Below are positions 46,022 to 60,100 of a DNA stretch of 64,000 nt, piece after piece. The notes beneath the pieces were generated by a model. That model did no database searches. It saw only the letters and a list, made by a program, of their open reading frames with translations, and was not told the origin of the DNA. This DNA comes from Bombyx mori (lineage: Eukaryota > Arthropoda > Insecta > Lepidoptera > Bombycidae), in assembly GCF_030269925.1 (NCBI RefSeq), contig NC_085131.1:7797501-7861500 (forward strand). The letters are read 5' to 3'. The position numbers and the translations under genes are program-made. The stretch's first letter is position 1, and the number at the start of each line of letters is the position of its first letter.

Positions 46022-46154
46022 TGTCTACGGTCGATGTGGATGCAGTCCTAGGGCGCACTGCGTCCTTGCCCTGTGACGTCACGCCCGACGCCAACGAAGA
46101 CCGCGTGTACATGGTGCTCTGGTTCAGGAAAAGTGGAGGGAAACCTATATACAG
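46022..46154 (+). CDS. Sidestep-like exon a (first half of Ig1)
   Basis: It begins with two bases that complete a codon (phase 1), then [20 protein letters not shown] and [18 protein letters not shown]. The first cysteine and the tryptophan of Ig1 are present. Donor AG|GTAAAT; the last two bases (AG) join C of the next exon to give Ser. The upstream exon should carry the signal peptide. Confidence 0.85.
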
Positions 46155-49100
46155 GTAAATTAAAGACCATGTAAAATAATAACTAGTTAGAGTTTTTTGA
46201 AAACGGCCATATATAATTGCAACCATCACGAGTACCAGCTGAAAGATCTTCACTCTTATAAAACTTTATTTTACAAAGTTAAATTCATGGTTCAAGGTTA
46301 TTAATGGTATATCATTTATTGATGGCATGCACTGCTATGCGCATAACAAAACGGGGCATGCGCGATATATCGGTCACCAGGGTCTCTCTTGGGGCGTGGT
46401 GAATGAGAGAAGATCAAAACTAATGATCAAAATTGAAGTGGGGAGCTTTCTTAAGTGGGTCTCCAAAAGGGTGAATTGAATTTAGTTGAGTTCAATCCAT
46501 TGAAGACACAGGTTTGCGCGTTCACTGCGAGAAGGATCCTCTTGTGATATTGCCACAATTCCAAGCAGTATACCTGTAATCTTCGTCGGGTATAGTGATT
46601 CATTGGATCGGCATTAATTCCAGCAAGGTCCAATGTCGGAGTGACTTAAACGGTAAAGCCAATTTGGCCTCAAAAGACCTGGAATTCCTGAATTGAGCGA
46701 AGCGGTTATCCACGCTTGGACAAAGAAATACGTCTTACAAAGCATATGTCCGGCATCCCGTGGTTTAGTGCTCTCACCTCTGCGCTAGGTCTTTCAAACA
46801 CCAACTACTTCCATTTGACTGCATACAGAAGAAGGATTCGATTGGATACTCAATAATACCATTCTCTCTAGATCAATTGAAAAACTCCATTCCTCTCCAT
46901 GTTAGTAATATGATACGTTACGTCTTTTATTTCATTATTGTTATAAGAAGGAAATCTTTTAACTAAAATCAAATTAAGATTAGTAAAAACAAATATTTTA
47001 TGAAAAGAAATAATGGATAAGTCACTTAATTTCTCTAACAATCACTCATCATTTATACATTCAGCGGTACACGTCATGCCGTCGTCCCTTCTCGATTACA
47101 AGACGGCTCCTACAAAAACTCGATGAATGCCTATCTAATTACCAGCGTAAAGTCCCGACTAATGAACCGTTCTTCGGTGCCTTAAACGGATGAACGGAAG
47201 CCGAGCACAAGCAATCCAATTAGCGTTAGGAACACACCTACAGCGAAACACACTTAAGACGTCACTCGGTGCTCGTTAAGAAAATCACACTTGACTATTT
47301 GCGACAGGGCCAGCTCTGTCAATATACCCCAGGGCTACGGGTCTTACTGTCGTCACACACGGTACTTGACGCAAGCAAAACTTGGTCGCCTAAACGATTT
47401 CGAAAACAGACAGAAAAAAGGATATATTTCAAATGATTTTGCCTGATACATTATGTATTTTTTTTTATTGCTGACATGGGTGGACGAGCTCACAGCCCAC
47501 CTGGTGCTAAGTGGTTACTGGAGCCCATAGACATGTACAACGTAAATTCGCCACCCATAAGTTAGTCAAGTTATATAAGTTCTAAGGTCTCAAGTATAGT
47601 TGCAACGGCTGCCCCACCCTCAAACCGAAACGCATTACTGCTTCACGGCAGAAATAGGCAGGGTGATGGTGCCTACCCGTGCGGACTCACAAGAGGTCCT
47701 ACCACCAGTAATTACGCAAATTATAATTTTGCGGGTTTGATTTTTATTACACGATGTTATTCCTTCACCGACTTTGAAATTGCGTTGCGGTTAACATGTC
47801 AATAGCGTTTGAAGTATATGCAGATTTACATACTTTTTACATTCTCTGTACAGGTAGGTAGGTATGCATATTTCTGCGGCGAAGCAGTTATGGGTTCCGT
47901 GTGAAATGCTGGAACAGCCATTGAATACGAGACTTCACGTCTTAGGATTTTTGAAAGCATTCACGCTGTGATGTCTATGAGTTCCGGTATCACTAGGTGT
48001 AATGTGAGTTGGTCACCAATCTTTGCAATGAAAACTCACTCTTGTCAGAGCGGTCTTTAGTGTCTTTGCTGTGGGCAGATGTTATGCGCCCTACGAGCAA
48101 CCGCCACTTCTCCCGGTTTATGGTGAGCCTGGTACACTCATGCAAATAACCGCCAACTGCCTAAACTTGTTTGTAGATAGTTGACGTAAAATGAGTAGAG
48201 CCTTAAATTTAGCTATCTACGGGCTCATAATATGTGGTATCATAATAATTCGTTATCAAAGAACAAATAATGTTGCTGAGAAGGTTTTGGGATAGAAATT
48301 AGAGGAACAGCTTAATAATATTCGGTTCTCGGTAAAAAAAAATTGCCGTAAAGCAACCATGCGTTGAAGAGCTTGGACAGCCGTTATACGATTGAGGCTT
48401 TGACCTCGTCTTAAAGTGACATTCATATTGTGAGGCCTATTACTCCCCAAAACCACTTACCACAAGCTGAGGTAAAAATAATAATGTCATGAGACAATTA
48501 GTACAGCCTTTGAAGGCTTTAGTACTAGTATTCATTGAATAAAATCATTCACCTTTTACCATCAAATAAAAAGCTGAGTTTATTCGTAAAATCGAGTAAT
48601 TGTTTAGAAAAGATTGAGTCAAAGCCAATTCCTTTGTGAGCCCAAAGGAAATAAGAACCTTATTTTCTTCAAAGGAAATCATTTTTGTTTGACGTCTTGA
48701 AACGTGTGGCTTTCAAACCAATACATAATGAAAAAAAAACGTACACATATAGATCGGGCTAACGTTCAATAATGCACTTCGTTTGTATAAACTTTGAATG
48801 AAAGTATTTTTAAAAAGACTAGAGGTCCCGCAGTAGTCGAAATTCGACTATAATGAATTGAAATTATAAGTTTGTACTCTATTATGATTCTTTTGTCAAA
48901 GACTAATAAGCTTCTTTAATCACAAATTGCGCCAAAACTACACTTTAGACAAATATTAACAAAGACAAACAATATTTAATCTATTCTCAATTTGACCATA
49001 GACTTTATGCAATAAGAAAAGTTTGACAATAAACAAATAGCATGCATGCGTGTCTGTGTCAAATAAATGGTAGTGTGTGTAATGTTTTCTTTACTGATTT

Positions 49101-52100
49101 AATGTATCTTTCATGCTTAATTTAAAAAAAATATTAGCATTGTGCACTCCGTCTCTATATTCTTTATAAGTGTGAGAAATTTCATACTCCTCCGTCCGCA
49201 CAATTTTCGTAAAAAGGGATACAAAGTTTTTGCTTCACGTATTAATATATAGATATTTTTGTTGTATATTTTTTCGTTTACTATTACTTTTAGTGTACTT
49301 TACTTTGATTATGGTGTGCTGGAAGAATAGTTTTGTATGAATACTGTTTAAACCGTATTTTATTAATTTTACCCAAATCGCTCGTTTTTTGTTAAATGTT
49401 TTCTGTGTACAATAAAGAACTAATAAAAGAAGGTATGATGTTTGATGATTTATTTGCGAACGGGTTCTTTAATCGAATATTAGTTTAGAATTAGTTTTTC
49501 TTGCAAGTCTTTAATTTTACGTTAAGTAAAACTGAACCGAAATGTCAAGAAAGCATGGTCTAATTATTGTATTTAGTGTTTGTATTTCTTTTTTGGAATG
49601 TATTTTAAATCCTGTATCATATGCAGTAACTTCTTATTCATTCCAGTATTCGTAGGAAAATCTATTTAAGCAATTTAGTGAACATGACTTTCGCACGATT
49701 GTGAATCGTTATCAACATCGTCCACTGAACACGACGGATGCTTACCAAAGCGGGCGATTACATGAAATTGCAATTATAAGTATCTCGGAGGTAATAACGG
49801 GGCGGTGTGAACGCTTTGCGGAGATAATGCCGTCATAAAAAGCGTGCTTAAATTGTTAAATTTACCTTGGAACAGCAGGGTGTACAATCAAATCATCTTT
49901 CTCAAAGCTTCTTGCTGTATAAATTAGGATAAAGGCTGTGAGATTGAGAGAATGTACCTTCTCCGGAAATTGAAAAACTTCAGCCGCCCGGCCCTTTCTT
50001 TTCTAGCTTTTGACAGATTTTTTGCTTACAGCGAAAATTTTGTCGAATCATAAGATATTTTTTTAAATTACCTTTAGATATTTAGTTTGAAAAGTAACTA
50101 AGGTGCGTAATAAATTGTTTGTTTACATTACCACGTGTCATAGAAGTACCTAACACTTTGTATAGGTAGAATTATAGTCTCAGCCGCAACATATTTAAAC
50201 TTGCATAATCCAAACTGTTTGAACGTATTGTGCGTCGGCACAAATAAGCTTCATATTTGCCCATGTTGTCCATTAGACCATGTTGCCTATTTGTGCCGTG
50301 AAGTTACCGGGTAATCGTTATACAATAATTCGATCTGATGTCTGAAGATGGGTGCATGGTTTCAGGTTGTGATATCAAGGACTGCAATAACCACACGAGT
50401 TGACCCGTGAGCCCATTTACAAAGATACAGCAAAAAATATATCAGGTATCGCTTGGTATTAAAAAAAATGTACATTAAATTTTAACGCAGCTTTGACGTA
50501 CGGGGGCGTTCATTCAACAAAGCTCTACAATGGTCGGACCCTGGCGCTTTCGGACCACGAGCTTACTTCGCAACTGTCGCTCGACCGGCGGCCCTGACCT
50601 TGACCTCCGTGCAACTTGACGACGAAGGCGTATACCGATGCAGAGTAGACTTCAAGAATTCACCCACAAGAAATTTTCAAATACGGCTGACTGTTATCGG
50701 TGAGATAATTTAAAATGTTCCTTTGAAAACTTTAAAAGTACATTAATTTCTTGACAAATTCAAACATTAATTATGAGCGGTGATAAAGAATCAATTTAAT
50801 GATTAAGGATGAAACGCGAGCCACCGCGGCCAGCAACTGATGACATCGCGCAGACATTTTAATTATGAACTGTCGACTCGGGATCTCCGAGGTTGCTCAA
50901 CTGCTGATAAAACGACATTCCGCAATGCCGCCTCCGCGATGGCCCAGATAAAATCTGCAGGAGACGAGCTAAATTTAAAAGGAAATTAGATTTGAATACA
51001 TCAAATTGTTTCGACATTATTAATCGAGCGATAGCCTTAATTCATTTTCCATCGAAGATAAGTGTGTTTTAGACGAAAATGAAATTTGAAAATTGCCCAC
51101 CCAATTTAGACGATTGATTTGGATTCGAAACGCTGATGCAAATTTTCTTTAGGTTTTTTTTTTATTTTTTTTATTGCTTAGATGGGTGAACGAGCTCACA
51201 GCCCACCTGGTGTTAAGTGGTTACCGAAGCCCATAGACATCTACAACTTAAATGCCGCCACCCACCTTGAGATATAAGTTCTAAGGTCTCAGTACAGTTA
51301 CAGTTACAGTATAGTTTTATTTCAAAAATATATAACTTTATGTCATCGCCGTGTCTTTATGTTCGTATAATTACTCTAATAGGCTTATTCTGTAGCGTTA
51401 CGACTCCGCGTACTCGGATGAATTCAGCCAGTGAACATAAAAACATAAAGAGCCGGCCTATAAAATACGAGTAAACTAGAACTGAGCTTTTCAAAGGAAT
51501 TACCTTGTTCAACGCGTCGAAAAACGTAGCGTAAGACGGGCGACGTAAATCCCTTTTTCTCAGAACAAAAGCATTTAAAAAAATCCTACATCACCATACA
51601 TGCAACTCCATTGAAATCCATTAGTCTGCTCGCACCGAGAGGTAATTTGCGAAGCCTTTTGTTAAACCAAAGGGACTGTTCATATAAAGAACTCTTACTT
51701 ACAATAATAATCAAGCGTATTCACAGCGAAATAAAATGCCAATTAAGAAACGAGGCTATTCATGACTGAAATTGTTAAGATTTACTCTATTTTTTATTTT
51801 AAAATCAACGTTTTCGAGTAATATTTGAATAAATTTTGTTATTAAATTATGCAATTTCGAAATTATGATTCACGTAATATACACAATTAAAAACGCCATT
51901 AGTTGTAATAAATTTATTAATCTAGTTAAATTAATTAATCTAGTTAAATTAATTAATCTAGTTACAAAATAATCAAGAAGTTGCGAAATGTTACAATTCA
52001 ATTGTTTGAAATTTGTGCTCATCGTTATTTATTTTTTTAGTGCCTCCTCATCAAATGTTATTATATGACAAGTCAGGAGCTGATGTGTCTGGAGTCGTAG

Positions 52101-54166
52101 GACCTTTGGAAGAAGGTGCAGCATTAGTTCTGATCTGCGAAGTACGCGGAGGTTAGTAAATTTATTTGAATTTCAACATTTCAAACGTTGCTACGTGAAA
52201 TCATAACTAGAGGATGATTTTTTTGTTGATAAATTGTGGTTTTTAGAAATTATATTTAAATACGAATTACATATTGATATTATATTATTTGTTATTTTCA
52301 TTCAATAAAAAAAAAAGTTTATATTGAAGTTGATTATCGATAAAGTTGATTATAGAAAACACGAATAAAATAACATTTTCTGAAAATAAATCGTAGCTAG
52401 ATCGATTTATCGCCCCCGAAAGCCCCTGTATACTAAATTTTATCAAAATCGTTGGAGCCGTTTCTGAGATTCAGATTATATATATATTTATATACAAGAA
52501 TTGCCCGTTTAAAAATATAAGATAAGATAATTTACATAATGGAATTTGTGTATTCTGTTAAGTTTTGTTTGAGCTTTGTATTCTTAAGCTATAGTTATGC
52601 TTTATTTGGTATTTATTAAATATTACTGAGTAACTAAATAGATTAAAAAGGAATAAAGTAATATCGGACAGAGAAATTGTACTGACGAATCGACGGACAC
52701 AAATTGTGTACCGTTCAGGTCATTGCTCAAAAGTTTCATTTCGCTATAAGACTTCACTCCAATTCTACGTAGTTGTACACTGCACGTATATACCATGTTC
52801 GTCTCGTTTTATTTTCAAAATATTACAGTGGAGTAGACATATTATTATGCAGAACGTATTCTTGTGCGACTCTAAAAATATAAAAACGAATGCATTGTGA
52901 CGATCGCATTGAAAAATTTTCCTAAGTGCTTGGTTCGAAGGAGTAGTTTTCATCCAATTTATTAAGATTTTAAGCTCACTTAAAAAAAAGAAGACTAAAT
53001 ATGACAATTTGGAGTTCAGTAAAAATTTTCTATTGCTTGATTTCTTTTATGGAAACATTGGAAGAGATATTCCGTCCGAATGGGTTCATTGAAAAGTCCG
53101 CAGTATGGCCGGCTGGCGACGAGCCAGTACGCGGCCGGATTATCTTCGGCTGTGTGCCCACCAATTGTGATGATGCAGCGGAGCGGACAGTAGGGAATTT
53201 AGGTTTTGACCCCGTTATCAGACATACTTAATTATTTTGCTCAAAAATGTCTGGCGCGCCATAAAAAGCGCTTAAAAAAATTTCGGGTAAATTCATTTTC
53301 ATGAGCGGTAATGTCGGACCTTTTGTGACAGATAAGCAAGGACCTGTGTGTCATTTTTTACGTTTTAATCTGTTTAGTTTCGGTATTAAACGTTGAAGCA
53401 TAAAAACGGCTCCAAAAATTCTAAAACGTAACGTAATAATAATTTTGATTCCACTAAAGCCGTATTAGCCGTAAGCATCACTTGGATGCAGCTATCTGAG
53501 TCCTGCAGGTGTAATAAACGTTCTTTTTAGTTCTGTTATGGCGAGAGCTAATCGCGTAAAATTTGTAGCGTCATGATGGCAAGATAAGCCCTCGATATTT
53601 CCTCCAAAGGATAAAACGGTAGTTATGTGTGATTCTAACGCTGTTAACGTCTCATTGTCTCTCCTGGGAGTATTAAAGTCACATAAAAGGTATTCGGGGT
53701 CCGAAAATATGTTCGGTAGAATTGACTATAAGGTTTCTTAAAACTTTATTGATTTATCATAACACTATGAAGAAATAGTACAAACATATAATATGTTTTG
53801 AATTATATAAAATTGTTGTCTTAGAATTTTAATAATAATTATTATGTATTGGTAGTAATTTTGCGGTAGAAATTTAAGATGACGCGGTGAAAAATAGCAT
53901 GGACATATTATATACAAAATAAAAAATAAAAAATAAAAGATTATGTCTAGAAATGTAATTTTAAAAGGATGTAAAGCCTTATTAGATGCGATTCGTTATT
54001 AAAATATTTGCGTGATACTGTGAAACAAGCATAATTAATTTATTTAAGCAAATCTTGAGGGTCTACTCCATAAGCCTGCGAGACGGTGATTTCTTGTACT
54101 TCCTGATTCACGTTACATTAATTGCATTACTTTCAAACATATTGTAATAAGGATTATATCCAAATT

Positions 54167-54199
<33 letters not shown>

Positions 54200-57100
54200 T
54201 ACAGTTTATTGCACACCAAAACACAATTTACATTAAAAAAACAGTCAAAAAGCAGATACATTTGTACAATAGGCGGTCTTATCGCCAAACGCGATCTCTT
54301 CCAGACAATCGTTTAATCTACAGAAATTCTGGAAAATATAAAAATATAGTAGGTATGTTGCGGTGTACCATAGACAATAAATTTATTGCTACGAAAAAAG
54401 CAAGAAAAGTGTTTTCAGATGTTAACAGCCCTAAAACTTGTCTTTGTTTCGGAAGGCAACGTTTGCGTGTATTGTGGATGTGAAAGAATTAATTGACAGC
54501 TTATACAGGGAAACGTAAGGCAAAAACATGTTTCGACGAAGACTAGAATGAGAAAATTTATTTTTTTATTTTTTATTACCCTTCATGTATAATTTACATT
54601 GGCGGACTTAATGCCTAAGGCATTCTTTACTAGTCAATCAAAGGTAGTGTAGAGTAAATAGTGGTAGTTGCAATGAAATTTATATTAAGTTAATAAATAC
54701 ATACACACCAAAAAGTATAAAATAAAATTTAATATTATTTTTCATCTAAAGGTCGTCCAGAGCCGCTTGTTTCTTGGTGGATAAACGGCGTACCGGCTCC
54801 TCAATACATTGGTATCAAAACCGATACCCACGTGGTGGTGAACAGGCTCGAACACCAAAATTTGAAACGAGATGATCTGAACACGACCTTCAAATGTAGA
54901 GCTACAAATACTAATTTGGTTCCACCCCAAGAGAAAGTTGTAAGGCTGGAGTTGAATCGTGAGTATTATAAATCGAACAACTTTTTATTATTTGAATTGG
55001 GATTAATCATTGATGAGCACGTTTTAAATATAAACGAAATTATTTTAATTAATTTTTATCACTTACCATACCGTATACCATAGCTGATATATAACGGGAA
55101 TGCCGCTACACAACTTGAGACATGAGACATAAACCGGACCAAGGGCTCGACGAACGAATTAACCCATAGACACAACTCATTGAATTTCTCGCCGGATCTT
55201 CTCAGTGGGTCGCGTTCCGATCCGGTGGTAGATTCTGCGAAGCACTGCTCGTGCTAGGGCCAGTGTTAGCCACACTTTCGGTTTGAGCCCCGTGAGCCCA
55301 CCTACATGTTAGGGCGAAGCTGAAATAGCCTCTCAAGGCTATCAGCATAGGTAAACATAAAAAAAAGACATTAAGTTTCAATTGTCTAGTATAGCAGTTG
55401 TCTTATGATTCGAACCGGACCGATTTACTACCTGGCCACATAAATGGATATAGTTGTGGTACCTACCTGTGGAATGCAAATCAGAGATATACCGCCTCTT
55501 TGCCCTCAAATTCGTTCCGGTTTCATTCTCATAATGTGTCAGAAATGGAATAATCCAAACCGCAAATTATTTTTACATTATGCCGTAGAATTGATTGTAG
55601 GTCTGCAAAAGTTGGTACGACAATTCTGCCTATTTCTAAGAAAAGCTTATATTTCAGTTTGAGCGTTTTCATGGCTGTTGCTTCGAATAGTTCCGATGCG
55701 TTTGGAAAAGTCTCTTGCCTGGCATTTGTATTTTGATGCGGGGTACGGGTGGCTACTTAACACCAAGTCAGCCTTAAACTGGTCTCCTCTAAATTGAAAA
55801 GTCCTCGATTATAGCATCGCGTGCGAATAAATCCTGTGCTTTCAATTAAGTGCACGGAAATTATTAAAAAATAATTACACACATTTTTAGTGAAACTAAT
55901 TATTATTCGAACACTTTCGTTTTGCGTATTTTGTTATTTCCCTAAACACAAAGTGTTATTGTTCCGTTTAGCATACCGTAATTAAGCCCGAAACGTATTT
56001 CATTACTCGCAGCATTTTTTTTACATTTTTCGTCCAAATATTTCATTGTTGAACTGATTTGAGTAGACGAAAAGGGTATTGAAAGGACTTACTATGGTAT
56101 TAATTTCAAGAATACGATTCAATGGCCTGACAAAAAAAAGTGTTTTTTTAATAATCTCTTTTGCACGCCATTTTTATTATACTGAGCATTTGTACGTTAA
56201 AATGACAATAGTATTTTATTTAGAAAAGTTCGCTTAATATTCTGAAAGTAAACTGCTTACATAGGTCGAGCACAATGCCTATTGTGCGATGTTTAATTTT
56301 ACAGAAAATAAATCACTTAAAGTTTCTTGACTGAATAATGAAGAAAATATTAAAAATTCACATTTTGTCTTCCAACATAAAAAAAAAATTAACATTGTCG
56401 AAAGCAGCTAATGGTATAAAAACTGTGGTCTTGTAAGCCTTTTGAAAGATACGTGTGGAACGTACGATTTTCAGAAGGAAACCACTTACGTGTCCCACCT
56501 TTTTTTTTCTTTTTCTACCTATGCTGATAGCCTTATAGCCTTGAGAGGCTATTTCAGCTTCGCCCTAACGTGTCAGTGAGCTCACGGGGCCCAAACCGGA
56601 GTGTTGCTAACACTGGCGCTAGCGAGAGCAGTGCTTCGCAGAATCTACCACCGGATCGGAAACGCGACCCACTGAGAAGATCCGGCGAGAAACTAAGTGA
56701 GCTGTGTCTATGGGCTAATTCGCTCGTCGTGAGCAACAGGTTCGACGAGGACGGTGACCGGCGTGCCCTACCAATTTCTTTACTTAGTATTAATAAAAAA
56801 TGTTTCTAACTGTTTCTCAGTGTCTCCGCTTTCCGTTTCTTTGCTGAACCGACCGCAGCAGTTGTTAGCCGGCTCAGCTGCGACCATACGATGCGTATCC
56901 GAAGGCAGCCGACCTCCAGCACAGATCTCATGGTTTAAAGACAACAGGAGTTTTTCAAAAAACATGGTAAGCCATATTTGAACGGCATTCAATTAAAATA
57001 AATATCGGACATAGAATGGACAAAGACATTAAGCGCTTTTTTATAAGCAACTTCTAAGGTACTTTGAGGTTTTTTTTTTTTTATTGTATACATGGGTGGA

Positions 57101-60100
57101 CGAGCTCACAGCCCACCTGGTGTTAAGTGGTTACTGGAGCCCATAGACATCTACAGCGTAAATGCCCCACCCATCTTGCGCTATAAGTTCTAAGGTCTCA
57201 GTATAGTTACAACGGCTGCCCCACCCTTCAAGCCGAAACGCATTACTGCTTCAAGGAAGAAATAGGCGGAGTGGTGGTTAAAGGAGGTTAATAATATAAA
57301 TATAGTTATTGTAAGTAAAATTAAAAAAAAATAATTTTTTTTTTACCATTAGCTATTTCATTATCAAATTTTCAATTAGCACAAGAATTTAACGCTAATT
57401 TTTTGACTTATCCCAATTATAGTTTCTTGAATTTATTTGTTGTGAACAGTCGTCATGGCCCAAACGATAAGACGCCAGGTGCATTCGTATCAAGCGATGC
57501 AAATGTGCCGGTATTCGAATTCCGCAGGCACGATTGACTTCCACGGTAAAGGAATAGCATCGTATAATAAAAAACAAACCCGGTAAAAATATATTTTGCA
57601 TAATTACGGGTGGTAGGATGTCATGTGAGTCCGAACAGATAGGAACCACCGCCCTGCCTAGCTCTGCCGTGAAGCAGTGATGCGTTTCGGTTTGACGGGT
57701 AGGGCAACCGATTTACTTTAAAAAAAACTGAGGTATTTACATTCTTAATGTCTATGGGCTCGGGTAATCATTTAACACCAGGTAGGCCATGAGCTCGTCC
57801 AACCATCTAAGCAATAAAAAAACAACAAATATCATCATATAATATCATATATCATCAAATACAATCATATTCAAATAAACGATATTATTGTTGTATGTAT
57901 TTTCTATCTGTATCTGATTCTCCGAGTGAGGTGATTTCATGCGATAGGTAAACCTAAATTGGCTGCCATGCTGAAGCTAAGCACTGTGGCTTTTGTATCG
58001 ATTGTTGTGTTTTAAGCTGTACGGACTTTCATTGACTCCGATTCAGTTGCTTAATTGCTGAACATCTATCCTACTGTCAAATGTGGCTTAGGGTTAGGTA
58101 CGCTTTAAAGATTTCGATCTATCTGTGGAGAGTTTTCTTTTAATGGAGCTAGTTCTTTTTTTTTATTGCTTAGAAGGGTAGACGAGCTCACAGTCCACCT
58201 GGTGTTAAGTGGTTACTGGAGTCCATAGACATCTACAACGTAAATGCGCCACTCACCTTGAGATATAAGTTCTAAGGTTTTAGTATAGTTACAACCGCTG
58301 CCCCACCCTTCAAACCTTCTTTTGGGTATAGTGTTGCATACTTTAAGCTAGCTTAGTTCAATACAATTTGGTTTTAAGTCTTTTACTGTACTTTAGTCAT
58401 TTGCTATTAAGCAGCTACCAGAGCCCATGGATATCACAACAGGAATACTTCCTCCTATCTTGAGACATGAAATCGAAACATCAACGCCATTAATTTTTGC
58501 TTCAGTGATTCGATATTTTTTAGTTGACTTGGCTCTCTCTACTCTTTCTCACAGATATCGGATCACTCAAATGAAACGTGGTCACTCAGTGCGTTAGTGT
58601 TCACTCCAGCGCCTACGGATCACGGAACTACAATCAAATGCGTCGCAGCGAACCCTAGCCTACCTACTAAGACTATTAACGATCAGCTACTGCTTAATGT
58701 TGTATGTAAGTATGAAATATTACTACTATAATTAAAAATTCTTGTATTTTTTTCCCTACCTATGCTGATATCCTTGAGAGGCTATATCAGCTTCGCCCTA
58801 ACGTGTAGGTGAGCTCACGGGGCGCAAACCGGAGTGTTGCTAACACTGGCCCCTTTTTTTTTTTTTTTTTTCACTGGCCCTAGCAAGAGCAGTGCTTCGC
58901 AGAATCTACCATCGGATCGGAAACGCAACCCACTGAGAAGATCCGGCGAGAAACTCAGTGGGCTATGTCTGTGGGTTAGTTCGCTCGTCGAGCACTTCGT
59001 CGCAAGCGACGGGTTCGACGAGGATGGTGACCGGTGCTTGTGATACCTAAAAGTTCTTGCTAATTAACTTTGATAAGCTGTTAAAATGATGAAAGATAAT
59101 AAAAGCTAATCACGAGCTTATATTTTGATCTTAATAAAACTCATAATAAAGTTATTAAAGGAGGCCACGACCCTCAGCATTTGGGGTTAGCGACGCAAGG
59201 AGAGGGAGGAATTGATAAACAGTCTTTTATTTAATTATGACAGATAGTCCCCTGGTGATCCTGACTTTGGGCAGCACTCTCAACCCAGACGACATCAAAG
59301 AAGGGGACGACGTTTACTTCGAGTGCAATGTCCGAGCGAATCCTCGGGAGCATCGAATATCATGGTACCACAATGTAAGTCAATTTTGGTCAAGCTTTAA
59401 ACAGCCAAATTAATGTGTGTAAATAAATTTTATTCAGTAATGAAAGCATTAAGAACAGTGGTGTTGGGCTGTGTTCGTTCAGAGCATATTGTCGAAACAT
59501 CAGTACTGTAATTGCAATGTTTTTTCTGGGATAGACTTCCGCAAATACGGGTTGAAACTAATATGCGTGTCTGGGGGTCTACTGAATCGGGTAGACCGGC
59601 TCGCTTGACTTTTACGTCACTGACGCATTGTATTAACTATTAAGAAAGACATAAAATATATTCATTACTAAATTAACTTTAAAGATGATTATTGTGTTAT
59701 TTAATTGAAATTTGACCTTGTTTAGATAAAACATTTAAACTTAACTAAAACATGTTCATGTTCTTGTGGCCCATGGGTCGCAGATCGTAATAAATTCGCA
59801 TGTTATTAAGTAAACTAATTATCAATAATACTTGTGGGTGCATATGAATGGGTGCCTATTAGAATATTGAAAATGACACGAAATAAGGTTGCTTGTAGGA
59901 AAATAGCGTTCCAGATCTTTTTAAACGCTCAGGATTCTTTTATAACGTTAGATTAATTTAGGACAGGCCGGTGATGCAGAATATGTCTTCGGGTATCATC
60001 GTGAGTACGCGGTCTCTGGTTCTGCAGAAGGTTACGAGAGGAGAAGCCGGCGCCTATACTTGCAAAGCGGCTAATTCTCGAGGCGAAACTTCTAGTCAAG

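Larger units (their letters stand above)
46155..50490 (+). other. Intron of sidestep-like gene (about 4.3 kb)
   Basis: It contains a Bm1 at 47457, decayed Bm1 copies near 47.9, 48.4 and 50.3 kb, and a Helitron at 48819. 46155-47456 and 49254-50234 show nothing else recognisable. It ends TTTAACGCAG. Confidence 0.75.
50700..52040 (+). other. Intron of sidestep-like gene
   Basis: Holds a truncated Bm1 (51154-51310) and an AT-rich tandem repeat at 51910-51966. 50815-50960 is unusually GC-rich for the region but has no recognised function. Acceptor TATTTTTTTAG. Confidence 0.75.
52152..54751 (+). other. Intron of sidestep-like gene (2.6 kb)
   Basis: Contains a Helitron (52207-52475) and a GA microsatellite (54171-54199). 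53040-53160 has more balanced base use (GAGATATTCCGTCCGAATGG), but I recognise no exon. Acceptor TTTTCATCTAAAG. Confidence 0.7.
54959..56820 (+). other. Intron of sidestep-like gene
   Basis: Holds two family 2 repeats in opposite orientation (55141 and 56497). 55371-56496 shows only weak Bm1 remnants near 55740 (ACTTAACACCAAGTCAGCC). Acceptor TAACTGTTTCTCAG. Confidence 0.7.
56967..58554 (+). other. Intron of sidestep-like gene
   Basis: Mostly Bm1 copies (57070, 57449, 58154) plus a decayed one at about 58395-58470 (AGCAGCTACCAGAGCCCATG). 57823-58153 has nothing recognised. Acceptor ACTCTTTCTCACAG. Confidence 0.75.
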
